A stretch of 64,000 nt of DNA from UBA12077 sp963665525. Lineage in GTDB: Bacteria > Bacteroidota > Bacteroidia > Bacteroidales > UBA12077. Of this stretch, positions 44,287 through 53,760 are shown in pieces; position 1 is the first letter of the stretch; each line of letters starts with the position of its first letter. The stretch covers positions 4,278,001-4,342,000 of the forward strand of contig OY762280.1 in NCBI GenBank assembly GCA_963665525.1. The letters run 5' to 3'. A program made the translations under genes and the position numbers. Under the pieces are notes generated by a model that saw only the letters and a list, made by a program, of their open reading frames with translations, did no database searches and was not told the origin of the DNA.

Positions 44287-44347
44287 TACCGATTAGAAAA
44301 TGTAATGGAACATGAAATGTCCCAAACATTTTTATCTATCGGCATTA
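44284..44347. repeat. Long imperfect hairpin between hom and metH
   Basis: TAATACCGAT (44284-44293) and ATCGGCATTA (44338-44347) pair with one mismatch; AAAATGT (44297-44303) and ACATTTT (44326-44332) continue the stem. It overlaps the hom stop codon and shares its right-arm motif with the metY-metX hairpin. Confidence 0.5.
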
Positions 44348-44422
44348 AGCAAGATAAATATTTTAAACTGTGCTTAACTTGACTTTGATATACAGTATTT
44401 TGTAAATTTATATAACATTCAT

Positions 44423-44459
44423 TGTCATTCCGGGAGAGCTTCAGCGAGACCCGGAATCT
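44423..44459 (+). repeat. Dispersed ATTCCGG palindrome, variant with longer loop
   Basis: ATTCCGGG (44427-44434) and CCCGGAAT (44450-44457) pair perfectly around a 15-base loop containing GAGCTTCAGCGAG. It begins TGTCATTCCGGG like the other copies and ends 16 bases before the metH start. Confidence 0.7.
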
Positions 44460-44475
44460 CTTAAAGAATAGGCAA

Positions 44476-47400
44476 ATGAACTTACTTGAAAAATTAAAAT
44501 CAGAATTAAAAGAAAGAATCTTTGTGCTCGATGGAGCCATGGGAACAATGATTCAATCATATAAATTGGATGAAAAAGCATATCGTGGTGAAAGATTCAA
44601 AAATAATGAAAAACCTATAAAAGGGAATCATGATATTCTTTCATTAACACAACCTCATGTAATTGAAGAAATTCATAAGTGTTACCTGGAAACAGGAGCG
44701 GATTTAATTGAAACGAATACGTTTAACTCCAATGCAATATCATTAGCGGATTATGAAATGCAGGATTTAGCTTATGAGTTAAATTTTGAATCAGCTAAAT
44801 TAGCAAAAAGAGCAATTGAAAAGTTTGGACGAAAAGATGGGCATTCTCATTATGTTGTTGGATCAATGGGGCCAACAAACAGAACAGCTTCTTTGTCGCC
44901 TGATGTAAATCGTCCGGGATTTAGAAATATTTCTTTCGATGAATTGAAAGATGCATATTCAACCCAAGCAAAAGGATTGTTAGATGGTGGGGTAGATATT
45001 TTACTTGTAGAAACCATATTTGATACACTGAATGCCAAAGCAGCATTATTTGCAATTAATGAAATTGCTGAACAAAAAGGAATTATAGTTCCAATAATGG
45101 TTTCCGGCACAGTTGATAAAAGTGGAAGACTTCTTTCGGGGCAGGTTGTTGATGCTTTTTATAATTCAGTTTCTCATGTTGAGCTATTAAGTGTTGGACT
45201 AAATTGTGCTTTTGGAGCAAAACGATTAAGACCTTTTGTTGAAGACTTATCTGCAATTTCAAAGTTTAATGTAAGTGTACATCCAAATGCCGGATTGCCT
45301 GATTTATTTGGTAATTATACTCAGTCAGCTCAAGAAATGGCAGAACTCATCGAAGGTTTTCTTAAAGCAGGAGATATAAACATAGTCGGTGGTTGCTGTG
45401 GAACAAATTGTAAGCATATTCATGCTATTGCTCAAGTAGCAGCAAAGTATAAACCAAGAAAAATACCTGAAGAACAATGTAAGACTCAATTATCGGGATT
45501 GGAAACAGTTGCTGTATGTGAAGGTAGAAACTTTATTAACATTGGTGAACGAACCAATGTGTCAGGATCAAAAAAGTTTGCTCAGCTTATTCGTGATGAA
45601 AATTTTGATGCAGCATTAAATGTAGCTCGTCATCAGGTTATTAATGGTGCGCAAATTATTGATGTTTCTATGGATGATGCTATGATTGATGCAGAGAAAG
45701 TGCTGCCAGAGTTTTTGCATTTAATAGCTTCGGAACCTGATATTGCAAAAGTTCCTGTAATGATTGATTCTTCGAAATGGTCGGTAATAGAAGCCGGGTT
45801 AAAATGTTTACAGGGGAAATCTATTGTTAATTCAATTAGTTTAAAAGAAGGAGAGCAGGACTTTATAGGAAAAGCAAAAAAGATTAATGCTTACGGAGCT
45901 GCTGCAGTTGTTATGTTATTTGATGAAAAAGGGCAGGCTGATACTTTTGAACGTAAAATTGAGATAGCAGAAAAGTCATATAAAATCTTGACAGAAAAAG
46001 CAGGTTTTCCTGCTGAAAATATCATTTTTGATTCTAATGTTTTGGCAATTGGTACAGGATTGCTGGAACATAATAATTATGCAGTAGATTTTATAAAGGC
46101 TGTAGAATGGATCAAGGAAAATCTTCCTTTAGCAAAAACCAGTGGAGGAATCAGTAATTTATCTTTTTCATTCCGAGGCAATAATCGTGTGCGCGAAGCT
46201 ATTCATTCAGTATTTTTATATCATGCCATAAAAGCAGGATTAGATATGGGAATTGTAAATCCGGCAATGTTGGAGATTTATGACGATATCCCTAAAGATT
46301 TATTACAGTTAACCGAAGATTTGGTTTTAAATAGAAGAGCTGATGCTACTCAACGTTTATTGGCTTTTGCAGAGCAAAATAATTTGGCAGGTAAAAAGGA
46401 AGAGAACTTTGATGAGTGGAGAAAAAAGCCTGTTCATGAAAGAATTAATTATGCTTTAATTAAAGGGAATCTTGATTTTATTGAGCAAGATGTAGAAGAA
46501 ATCAGAAAGAATTTCAAAGCAACTCTTGAGGTTATTGAGGGTCCATTAATGGACGGGATGGGAGTTGTTGGAGAGCTTTTTGGTTCAGGAAAGATGTTCT
46601 TGCCTCAGGTAGTAAAAAGTGCCAGAGTAATGAAAAAGGCCGTAGCCTATCTATTGCCTTACATCGAAGAAGAAAAGAAATTGAGTGGAGATATTTCCTC
46701 AAAAGGCAAGATTTTAATTGCAACAGTAAAAGGTGATGTACATGATATTGGTAAAAATATTGTGAGTGTAGTTCTTTCTTGTAACAACTATGAGATTATT
46801 GATCTGGGAGTGATGGTTCCATCAGAAACAATAATAGAAACGGCAATAAAAGAAAAAGTGGATATCATTGGTTTAAGCGGATTAATAACACCATCGCTCG
46901 ATGAAATGATTCATATTGCAAAAGAACTGGAAAAGAACAATCTAAACATTCCATTATTAATAGGTGGTGCTACAACATCAAAAATACATACAGCATTAAG
47001 AATTGCACCAGAATATTCTGCTCCTGTTGTATATGTTAAAGATGCTTCGCGAAGTGTAAATGTTGTTAATAATCTTTTATCTGAATCATTAAGAGATGAA
47101 TATCTAAAAAGTTTAAAAGAGGAATATCAAAAATCGATTGCTAAGTATGAAAAAACAAAATCGGGAGCTAAATACTTAACATTAGAAAATGCTCGTAATA
47201 ATAAATTAAAGTTCGATTGGGCAAGTTATGAACCTAAGTGTCCTGCGTTTTTAGGGAATAAAGTATTAGGAAACTATCCGATAAAACAATTAATAAATTA
47301 TATTGATTGGACATTCTTTTTCCATCAGTGGGATATTCCGGGGCGTTATCCAAAGATTTTTAATGATCCTGTAAAAGGAAAAGAAGCAAAAAAGCTTTAC

Positions 47401-48147
47401 GATGATGCACAGAATATGCTTGAGCGTATTGTTCAGAAAAATATGCTTACAGCTAATGGTGTATTTGGATTCTATCCGGCAATTTCAAAGGAAGATGATG
47501 TTGTTTTATTTGATCAAAATAAATCAAATAAAATTGCTGAGTTTAACTTTATCCGTAATCAAAGAATAAAAAATGAAAATGAACCAAACTTATGTTTGTC
47601 CGATTTTATAATTCCAGAAAAAGAAGGCAGGAAGGATTATATTGGGCTTTTTGCTGTTACTGCAGGATTAGGAGCAGAAAGATGGGTTGAGGAGTTTAAA
47701 AATGCAGGAAACGATTACGATGCTATTATGCTTAAAATTTTAGCAGATAGATTAGCTGAAGCTTTTGCTGAAATGTTACACGAGAAAGTGCGTAAAGAAT
47801 ATTGGGGATATGCTATCGATGAAAAATTAACACAAGATGATATTTTGCATGAACGATATCGAGGAATAAGACCTGCAATTGGCTACCCATCATTGCCCGA
47901 TCACTTCTTGAAGAAAACATTATTTGACTTACTTGATGCCGAAGATCAAGCTCAAATAAGTTTAACTGAAAACTCTATGATGAGCCCACAAGCATCAGTA
48001 AGTGGATTATATATAGCTCATCCTGAATCGCAGTATTTTAATGTACAAAAGATTTCAGAAGATCAAATACAGGATTATGCAGTAAGATGCGACATTAGCC
48101 TGTATGATGCCGAGAAAAGATTAAGTCAGAATTTGAATTATAAGTAG
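44476..48147 (+). CDS. metH: Cobalamin-dependent methionine synthase
   Basis: 1223 residues from the ATG at 44476; a TTG 54 bases upstream lies in a dispersed repeat and is rejected. It methylates homocysteine using methyltetrahydrofolate. The homocysteine domain has zinc ligands C244 (NCAFGAKRLR) and C307/C308 (GGCCGTNCK). The pterin domain (about 350-615) has GERTNVSGSKKF. The cobalamin domain carries the DVHDIG ligand motif (754-759, H756). The activation domain (about 880-1223) ends with RYRGIRPAIGYPSLPDH. All four modules are intact. It is a SAM-riboswitch operon member, followed by metF. Confidence 0.97.
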   Translation: MNLLEKLKSELKERIFVLDGAMGTMIQSYKLDEKAYRGERFKNNEKPIKGNHDILSLTQPHVIEEIHKCYLETGADLIETNTFNSNAISLADYEMQDLAYELNFESAKLAKRAIEKFGRKDGHSHYVVGSMGPTNRTASLSPDVNRPGFRNISFDELKDAYSTQAKGLLDGGVDILLVETIFDTLNAKAALFAINEIAEQKGIIVPIMVSGTVDKSGRLLSGQVVDAFYNSVSHVELLSVGLNCAFGAKRLRPFVEDLSAISKFNVSVHPNAGLPDLFGNYTQSAQEMAELIEGFLKAGDINIVGGCCGTNCKHIHAIAQVAAKYKPRKIPEEQCKTQLSGLETVAVCEGRNFINIGERTNVSGSKKFAQLIRDENFDAALNVARHQVINGAQIIDVSMDDAMIDAEKVLPEFLHLIASEPDIAKVPVMIDSSKWSVIEAGLKCLQGKSIVNSISLKEGEQDFIGKAKKINAYGAAAVVMLFDEKGQADTFERKIEIAEKSYKILTEKAGFPAENIIFDSNVLAIGTGLLEHNNYAVDFIKAVEWIKENLPLAKTSGGISNLSFSFRGNNRVREAIHSVFLYHAIKAGLDMGIVNPAMLEIYDDIPKDLLQLTEDLVLNRRADATQRLLAFAEQNNLAGKKEENFDEWRKKPVHERINYALIKGNLDFIEQDVEEIRKNFKATLEVIEGPLMDGMGVVGELFGSGKMFLPQVVKSARVMKKAVAYLLPYIEEEKKLSGDISSKGKILIATVKGDVHDIGKNIVSVVLSCNNYEIIDLGVMVPSETIIETAIKEKVDIIGLSGLITPSLDEMIHIAKELEKNNLNIPLLIGGATTSKIHTALRIAPEYSAPVVYVKDASRSVNVVNNLLSESLRDEYLKSLKEEYQKSIAKYEKTKSGAKYLTLENARNNKLKFDWASYEPKCPAFLGNKVLGNYPIKQLINYIDWTFFFHQWDIPGRYPKIFNDPVKGKEAKKLYDDAQNMLERIVQKNMLTANGVFGFYPAISKEDDVVLFDQNKSNKIAEFNFIRNQRIKNENEPNLCLSDFIIPEKEGRKDYIGLFAVTAGLGAERWVEEFKNAGNDYDAIMLKILADRLAEAFAEMLHEKVRKEYWGYAIDEKLTQDDILHERYRGIRPAIGYPSLPDHFLKKTLFDLLDAEDQAQISLTENSMMSPQASVSGLYIAHPESQYFNVQKISEDQIQDYAVRCDISLYDAEKRLSQNLNYK

Positions 48148-48149
48148 AA

Positions 48150-49103
48150 ATGAAAGTTATAGAAAAAATAAAAGAAGCAAAAAAGGCACTGTTTACTTTT
48201 GAGCTTTTACCTCCTTTAAAAGGACATAATATACAAGAAATTTACGGTACCATTGATCCTTTAATCGAATTTGATCCTGCATACATTAATATTACATATC
48301 ATCAGCAAGAGGTGCTTTATAAAACCCGACCTGATGGTTTAATGGAAAAGCGTATCGTTCGTAAACGACCAGGAACTGTTGCTATAGCGGCAGCTATTCA
48401 GAATAAATATAAAGTTACCGTAGTGCCACATATGATTTGTGGAGGTTTTACCAGGGAAGAAACCGAAGATGCACTTATTGATTTGCACTTTCTTGGAATC
48501 AACAATTTGTTGGTATTAAGAGGTGATCCTGAAAAAGGAAAAAGAAAATTCATTCCTGTTAAAGGTGGTCATACTTATTCTAGTGAGCTGATAGAACAAA
48601 TTATGAAGCTTAACAAAGGCAAGTATTTGCACGAAGATATGGAAGAAGCAATGCCCACAGATTTTTCAGTTGGTGTTGCCGGATATCCTGAAAAACATAT
48701 TGAAGCTCCAAACATGCAATCCGACCTGGAGTATTTAAAATTAAAAGTAGATAAGGGAGCTGAGTATATTGTTACTCAAATGTTTTTTGATAATCAAAAG
48801 TATTTTGACTTTGTTGGAAAATGTAAAAACATTGGAATTAATGTACCGATTATACCAGGAATAAAACCCGTTTCTACTTTAAACGATCGTTCTTTGTTAC
48901 CGCAAACTTTTAATATTGATTTACCTAATGAACTAATTCAGGAGATTAAAAAGTGTAAAACTCAAAAAGAAATTAGACAGGTTGGAGTTGAATGGGCAAC
49001 AAATCAATCTAAAGAACTTATAAAGTATGGTGTGCCGGGGATTCATTATTATACCCTAGATCAATCCGACAACATAAAAAAAATTGTGAAAGAAGTGTTT
49101 TAG
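48150..49103 (+). CDS. metF: 5,10-methylenetetrahydrofolate reductase
   Basis: 317 residues. FAD enzyme that supplies methyltetrahydrofolate to MetH. TFELLPPLKGHNIQEIY opens the TIM barrel; YINITYHQQEVLYKTRP, GINNLLVLRGDPEKG, FSVGVAGYPEKH, GAEYIVTQMFFDNQKYFDF and VPIIPGIKPVS are typical. It starts 2 bases after metH and is the last gene of the methionine operon. Confidence 0.96.
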   Translation: MKVIEKIKEAKKALFTFELLPPLKGHNIQEIYGTIDPLIEFDPAYINITYHQQEVLYKTRPDGLMEKRIVRKRPGTVAIAAAIQNKYKVTVVPHMICGGFTREETEDALIDLHFLGINNLLVLRGDPEKGKRKFIPVKGGHTYSSELIEQIMKLNKGKYLHEDMEEAMPTDFSVGVAGYPEKHIEAPNMQSDLEYLKLKVDKGAEYIVTQMFFDNQKYFDFVGKCKNIGINVPIIPGIKPVSTLNDRSLLPQTFNIDLPNELIQEIKKCKTQKEIRQVGVEWATNQSKELIKYGVPGIHYYTLDQSDNIKKIVKEVF

Positions 49104-49170
49104 TTTCATTCTTTGTTGAATCATATTTCTTTGTTAAATTTATAATTACAGTTTATTAATCTACAGCAGA

Positions 49171-49600
49171 TTACTTGTTTCTGGTTGCTGGTAATTAAAT
49201 AGAGTAATGAAAAGTTATAAAGATTTAGAGATTTATAAAATGGCTTATGATTTAGCAATTAAAGTTCATAAAATGAGTCTTACTTTGCCAAAATATGAGT
49301 TGTATGAGCAAGGTAGTCAGGTTAGAAGGTCTAGTAAAAGTGTTAAAGATAATATAGTTGAAGGCTATGGCAGAAAGCGTTATAAAGATGATTTTATTAG
49401 ATTTTTGATTTTTTCTCAAAGCTCTTGCGATGAAGCTGTTTCTCAATTGAATATGATAAGTGATATCCATTTTTTGGAAAATCCATTAAATGAACTTATA
49501 AATGATTATGATATACTTGGGAAGAAAATAAATAAGTTTATTCAATATGTAGAAAGTAATTGGAATAGGTTTAACAAGTAACAAGTAACCAGCAACAAGG
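49171..49600. mobile_element. Possible IVS-like element around a second four-helix-bundle gene
   Basis: TTACTTGTT and GTTGCTGGT stand upstream (49171-49179, 49184-49192); their reverse complements AACAAGTAA (twice, 49573-49588) and ACCAGCAAC (49588-49596) stand downstream. The order is not a strict mirror, so these are inverted words rather than one clean inverted repeat. No transposase is present. Confidence 0.35.
49207..49581 (+). CDS. Four-helix-bundle protein (23S rRNA IVS / S23 family), second copy
   Basis: 124 residues. SYKDLEIYKMAYDLAIKVHK, YELYEQGSQVRRSSKSVKDN and the helix FIRFLIFSQSSCDEAVSQLN belong to the same family as the gene at 20053, but the two proteins share only scattered residues, so they are not a recent duplicate pair. 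It lies alone in the gap between metF and lepA. Function unknown. Confidence 0.9.
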   Translation: MKSYKDLEIYKMAYDLAIKVHKMSLTLPKYELYEQGSQVRRSSKSVKDNIVEGYGRKRYKDDFIRFLIFSQSSCDEAVSQLNMISDIHFLENPLNELINDYDILGKKINKFIQYVESNWNRFNK

Positions 49601-49645
49601 TATAATTATTAATACATAGGTGATAAAACTTTTCATTTATTAAAT

Positions 49646-49653
49646 TATCTTTG
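49646..49653 (+). promoter_or_regulatory. -7 promoter box of lepA
   Basis: TATCTTTG matches TAnnTTTG, 63 bases before the lepA ATG. No -33 box at the right spacing. Confidence 0.4.
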
Positions 49654-49716
49654 CAAATTCAGAAACCTTTTGGTTTGCTGATTGTAAAATAGTGGAAGAT
49701 AATATTTTATACCTAT

Positions 49717-51504
49717 ATGGATAATATAAGAAATTTTTGCATCATTGCTCATATCGATCATGGAAAGAGTACTTTAGCCGATAGGCTATTACAGGCTACT
49801 GGTTCCGTATCTGATCGTGATTATAAAGATCAGTTACTTGATGATATGGATTTAGAGAGAGAAAGAGGGATAACCATCAAGAGTCATGCTATACAAATGA
49901 ATTTTAAGCATGAAGGCAGAGATTACATTCTGAATTTAATTGATACCCCGGGTCATGTTGATTTTTCGTATGAAGTTTCGCGATCAATTGCTGCATGTGA
50001 AGGAGCTCTGTTAATTGTTGATGCAACTCAAGGTGTTCAGGCACAAACTATCTCCAATGTATTTTTAGCAATGGAGCACGATTTGGAGATTATCCCTGTT
50101 CTAAATAAGATGGATTTGGATGCTGCAATGCCGGAAGAAGTGAAGGATCAAATCGAGGAGTTGATAGGTTGTGCAAGAGAAGATATTATTGGAGCTAGTG
50201 GTAAAACAGGACTAGGTGTCGAAGATATTTTAGAAGCAATCATAAATAAAGTGCCAGCTCCAAAGGGAGATCCTCATGCACCTCTTCAAGCGCTTATCTT
50301 CGATTCTGTATTTAATCAGTATAGAGGAATCGAAGCATTTTTTAAAATCCAGAATGGTACCATTCGAAAAGGCGAGATGGTAAAATTCATGGCAACAGGA
50401 AAGGAATATGATGCTGATGAAATTGGTGTTTTAAAGTATAAACAAGAACCAAGAAAAGAACTAAAAGCTGGTGATGTAGGATATATTATTTCTGGTATCA
50501 AAACAGCCAAAGAAGTAAAAGTTGGAGATACCTTAACAAGTAAGGACAGACCATGCGAAGAAGTCATTGCAGGTTTCGAAGATGTTAAACCTATGGTGTT
50601 TGCAGGTATATATCCTGTAGATGCTGATGATTATGAAGACTTGCGAGAATCGATGGAAAAGCTTCAGTTAAATGATGCTTCTCTAACTTTTGAGCCGGAA
50701 TCTTCTGCTGCTTTAGGATTTGGTTTTCGTTGTGGGTTTCTAGGCTTATTACATATGGAAATTATTCAGGAACGATTGGATCGTGAATTCGATATGGATG
50801 TAATCACAACCGTTCCAAACGTTTCGTATAAAGCCCATACAACAAAAGGAGAAGTAGTTGATGTTCATAATCCTTCAGGATTACCTGATGTAACGCAAAT
50901 TGATTTTATCGAAGAACCTTATATTCGTGCTCAGATTATTTCTCAGTCTGAGTATGTTGGCCAGGTGATGAAGTTATGTATTGATAAGAGAGGAGAATTA
51001 AAAAATCAGATATACTTACCAAACGATCGTGTTGAGGTTTCATTCGAAATGCCATTGGCAGAAATTGTATTTGACTTTTACGATAAACTAAAAAGTATAT
51101 CAAGGGGTTATGCATCGTTCGATTATCATCAAACAGGTTATGAAAAAGCGAGTTTAGCAAGATTAGATATTTTATTAAATGGTGAAATGGTTGATGCCTT
51201 ATCTACTTTAATTCATAGAGATAATGCGTATAATTTTGGTCGCCGAATGTGCGAAAAACTAAAAGAACTCATTCCTCGCCAGCAATTTGATATAGCCATT
51301 CAGGCAGCTATCGGAGCTAAAATTATTGCTCGTGAAACGGTGAAAGCTGTTCGTAAAGATGTTACGGCGAAATGTTATGGTGGTGATATTACTCGTAAAC
51401 GAAAACTTCTGGAAAAACAGAAGAAGGGTAAAAAACGAATGCGTCAGGTAGGTAATGTAGAAGTTCCGCAACAAGCATTCCTTGCCGTATTAAAACTTGA
51501 TTAA
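49717..51504 (+). CDS. lepA: Elongation factor 4 (LepA)
   Basis: 595 residues. Ribosome-bound GTPase. G-domain motifs: AHIDHGKSTLADRLL (G1), RERGITIKSHAI (G2), IDTPGHVDFSYEVSRS (G3), VLNKMDLDAA (G4). The C-terminal LepA-specific part is full length and closes GNVEVPQQAFLAVLKLD. A repeat copy with a T-run follows the stop and probably terminates transcription. Confidence 0.97.
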   Translation: MDNIRNFCIIAHIDHGKSTLADRLLQATGSVSDRDYKDQLLDDMDLERERGITIKSHAIQMNFKHEGRDYILNLIDTPGHVDFSYEVSRSIAACEGALLIVDATQGVQAQTISNVFLAMEHDLEIIPVLNKMDLDAAMPEEVKDQIEELIGCAREDIIGASGKTGLGVEDILEAIINKVPAPKGDPHAPLQALIFDSVFNQYRGIEAFFKIQNGTIRKGEMVKFMATGKEYDADEIGVLKYKQEPRKELKAGDVGYIISGIKTAKEVKVGDTLTSKDRPCEEVIAGFEDVKPMVFAGIYPVDADDYEDLRESMEKLQLNDASLTFEPESSAALGFGFRCGFLGLLHMEIIQERLDREFDMDVITTVPNVSYKAHTTKGEVVDVHNPSGLPDVTQIDFIEEPYIRAQIISQSEYVGQVMKLCIDKRGELKNQIYLPNDRVEVSFEMPLAEIVFDFYDKLKSISRGYASFDYHQTGYEKASLARLDILLNGEMVDALSTLIHRDNAYNFGRRMCEKLKELIPRQQFDIAIQAAIGAKIIARETVKAVRKDVTAKCYGGDITRKRKLLEKQKKGKKRMRQVGNVEVPQQAFLAVLKLD

Positions 51505-51522
51505 AAAGAAAACTTAATAATT

Positions 51523-51554
51523 TGTTATTCCGGGCTCGACCCGGAATCTTTTTT
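51523..51554 (+). terminator. ATTCCGG palindrome acting as the lepA terminator
   Basis: ATTCCGGG (51527-51534) and CCCGGAAT (51540-51547) form a perfect 8-base stem with a CTCGA loop, followed by six T residues. It is the fourth copy of the dispersed palindrome family (begins TGTTATTCC) and sits 18 bases after the lepA stop. Confidence 0.7.
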
Positions 51555-51578
51555 ATACCTGCTAGGTTTTTATTTTTT

Positions 51579-51586
51579 ATAACTTT
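51579..51586 (+). promoter_or_regulatory. -7 promoter box close to the CDF transporter start
   Basis: TAACTTTG matches TAnnTTTG only 5 bases before the ATG at 51592. If real, the transcript would be almost leaderless. Confidence 0.3.
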
Positions 51587-51591
51587 GTCTT

Positions 51592-52557
51592 ATGTCTTTT
51601 GTAAATCAAAAATATCGTAATAGTAAAATAAAGCAGGCTTCCTGGGTAGGTATTGTTGGAAATTCTATTTTAGCAGTAGCTAAAATTGTGATAGGATTTA
51701 TTTCAGGGAGTTTAGCTGTTATTGGAGATGGAATCGATACTGCAACCGACATCTTTACTTATATGATTACTTTGCTTGCAGCCCGTATCATGAATAAACC
51801 GCCTAATTATAAATACCCATATGGTTATAATCGTGCAGAAGCGGTTGCTACCAAAGCCTTAAGTTTTGTAATATTCTTTGCAGGAGCTCAATTGTTTTAT
51901 TCTACAATTATCAGATTAATACAAAATGAGTTGGTAGAATTACCTAGTTTGTTAGCAATTTATGTTACAATATTTTCTATTGTTTCAAAAGCTGGATTAG
52001 CATTTTATCAATTTCGCATTGGGAAGAAAATAGAAAGTAATATGTTAATTGCTAATGCAAAAAATATGCGTAACGATATTTTAATTTCTGCATCTGTTCT
52101 TATAGGATTAATTTTTACCCAAGTGCTACATTTACCTATTTTGGATTTAGTAACTGCTTTAGCTGTTAGTATATGGATTATGAAAGCAGGGTTTGAGATC
52201 TTTATGGAAACAAGTAGGGAGTTAATGGATGGAACCGATAACCCTGATTTGTATTATAAGATTTTCGATGCTGTTGAAGAAGTAGGTGCAGTTAATCCTC
52301 ATAGGGTAAGAGTTAGAAAACATTCCAATATGTATACCGTTGCTTTAGATGTAGAAATGGATGGAAAGCTTACTATTGAAGAAGGTCATCATTTAGCGAA
52401 AAAAGTTGAAAATAATATTAAGGATAGAGTTGAAAATATTTATGATGTGATGGTTCATATTGAACCAAGAGGAAATGTAGAGAAAGAGAAGTTTGGCTTA
52501 TCTCGTGATAATATTGAGGATGAATGCAATAAGAAGAAAAAACGAAATGCAAAATAA
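51592..52557 (+). CDS. Cation diffusion facilitator transporter
   Basis: 321 residues. Six membrane helices with the metal site: GDGIDTATDIFTYM in helix 2 (DxxxD) and NMRNDILISASVLIG in helix 5. A cytosolic ferredoxin-like domain follows (RVRVRKHSNMYTVALDVEMD, MVHIEPRG). The helix 2 DxxxD recalls the Mn/Fe-type members more than the HxxxD Zn type; the metal remains open. The last 11 bases overlap the aminotransferase start. Confidence 0.92.
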   Translation: MSFVNQKYRNSKIKQASWVGIVGNSILAVAKIVIGFISGSLAVIGDGIDTATDIFTYMITLLAARIMNKPPNYKYPYGYNRAEAVATKALSFVIFFAGAQLFYSTIIRLIQNELVELPSLLAIYVTIFSIVSKAGLAFYQFRIGKKIESNMLIANAKNMRNDILISASVLIGLIFTQVLHLPILDLVTALAVSIWIMKAGFEIFMETSRELMDGTDNPDLYYKIFDAVEEVGAVNPHRVRVRKHSNMYTVALDVEMDGKLTIEEGHHLAKKVENNIKDRVENIYDVMVHIEPRGNVEKEKFGLSRDNIEDECNKKKKRNAK

Positions 52558-53686
52558 ATACCAAAAACCTACTGGCTCATACATCAGTTTTATGAGTAAT
52601 AAGGTGAAAGAGTTTGGGGGCATTAATTTAGCACAAGGAATCCCAGGATTTAATCCTCCTCAAGAGCTGACCAATATATTAAGTAAAATTGCAAGTGATA
52701 AAATCCACCAGTATGCGCCTGGAAATGGGAATAATGAACTCTTAAATTTATTATTATCAAAATATCAAAAGGAATATCCATTTAAAAAAGAAGACATTCT
52801 AATTACTCAGGGTGGTACAGAGGCATTGTCGTTATTATATACTTATTTCAATAAAATAATACCAAAACCTTTTTCAGCTTTAGCTTTTGATCCGGTTTAT
52901 GAAAGTTATAAGTATTTGCCGGGAATTTTTAATACAGAGTTTGTTTCGTTTTGTTTTAATGATGATTTTTCAATTGACTTTGAGAAACTTGAAAATGTTT
53001 GTATTGAGAATAATGTGAAAGTTATTTTTCTTGGTTCGCCAGGAAATCCTTTTGGGAAAATTTGGTCAAAAGAAGAAATGAACTCATTAATTGACTTGAG
53101 TAAAAGGAAAGATATTTTTATTGTTCTAGATGCTGTTTACAAAGAGCTCTATTTTGATGAAAAACCATATATTCCATTAGATCAGTTTAATCCTAATCTG
53201 CTTTATACAAATAGTTTTTCAAAATTATTTTCAATAACGGGTTGGCGAATTGGATACTTAATTGCACATCATAATCATATGCAAAACATTAAATCTATTC
53301 ACGATTATACAGGTTTGTGTGCTCCATCAGTTTTGCAACAAGCGGTTGTCGAATATTTAAAGCAATATCACTTTGGGAATGATTATGTATGTGAATTGCG
53401 AAGTAGACTAACAGAATCATATAATCATTTATCGGGTGAGTTGATAAAACTCGATTTCGAAATCCCAGAAACCAAGGGAGGTTACTTTGTTTGGGCTAAA
53501 TTACCAAAACAGTTCAGTGATGGATTTAATTTTGCAATTGATTTATACGACGAACAAAAGGTGGCCGTAATTCCGGGAGAACATTTTTCCGAGAATGCAA
53601 AAGATTATATACGCTTAAATATTGCCAGAGAAAAGAATGAAGTTGATGAAGGAATAAAAAGAATAAAAGCATTTTTTGAACTTTAA
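52547..53686 (+). CDS. PLP-dependent class I aminotransferase (methionine/kynurenine type)
   Basis: 379 residues from the ATG at 52547, which overlaps the transporter stop; an ATG at 52493 would add residues inside the transporter frame. The PLP lysine is K226 in NSFSKLFSITGWRIGY. INLAQGIPGFNPPQEL, HQYAPGNGNNELLNLL and FLGSPGNPFGKIW are typical of the YbdL/KAT subgroup that transaminates methionine, phenylalanine or kynurenine. Position a few kilobases after the methionine operon fits methionine salvage, but the overlap with a metal transporter is not explained. Confidence 0.88.
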   Translation: MQNKYQKPTGSYISFMSNKVKEFGGINLAQGIPGFNPPQELTNILSKIASDKIHQYAPGNGNNELLNLLLSKYQKEYPFKKEDILITQGGTEALSLLYTYFNKIIPKPFSALAFDPVYESYKYLPGIFNTEFVSFCFNDDFSIDFEKLENVCIENNVKVIFLGSPGNPFGKIWSKEEMNSLIDLSKRKDIFIVLDAVYKELYFDEKPYIPLDQFNPNLLYTNSFSKLFSITGWRIGYLIAHHNHMQNIKSIHDYTGLCAPSVLQQAVVEYLKQYHFGNDYVCELRSRLTESYNHLSGELIKLDFEIPETKGGYFVWAKLPKQFSDGFNFAIDLYDEQKVAVIPGEHFSENAKDYIRLNIAREKNEVDEGIKRIKAFFEL

Positions 53687-53712
53687 GTTTTTACTGTGAT
53701 ACTTGAAAAGAT

Positions 53713-53742
53713 AAAGGGATGAATTTTTAATTTCACCCCTTT
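53713..53742. terminator. Convergent terminator hairpin
   Basis: AAAGGG (53713-53718) pairs with CCCTTT (53737-53742), and TGAA with TTCA inside, with one mismatch. It serves the aminotransferase gene and/or the convergent protease gene. Confidence 0.5.
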
Positions 53743-53760
53743 GTTTGTTAATTCAATAGT

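Noticed and set aside
44422..44475. Upstream TTG extension of metH by 18 residues
   Set aside because: It runs through a dispersed palindromic repeat and has no family similarity; the ATG at 44476 starts the usual MetH N-terminus.
52493..52546. Longer start of the aminotransferase
   Set aside because: The added residues lie entirely within the CDF transporter gene and are unlike the family N-terminus.
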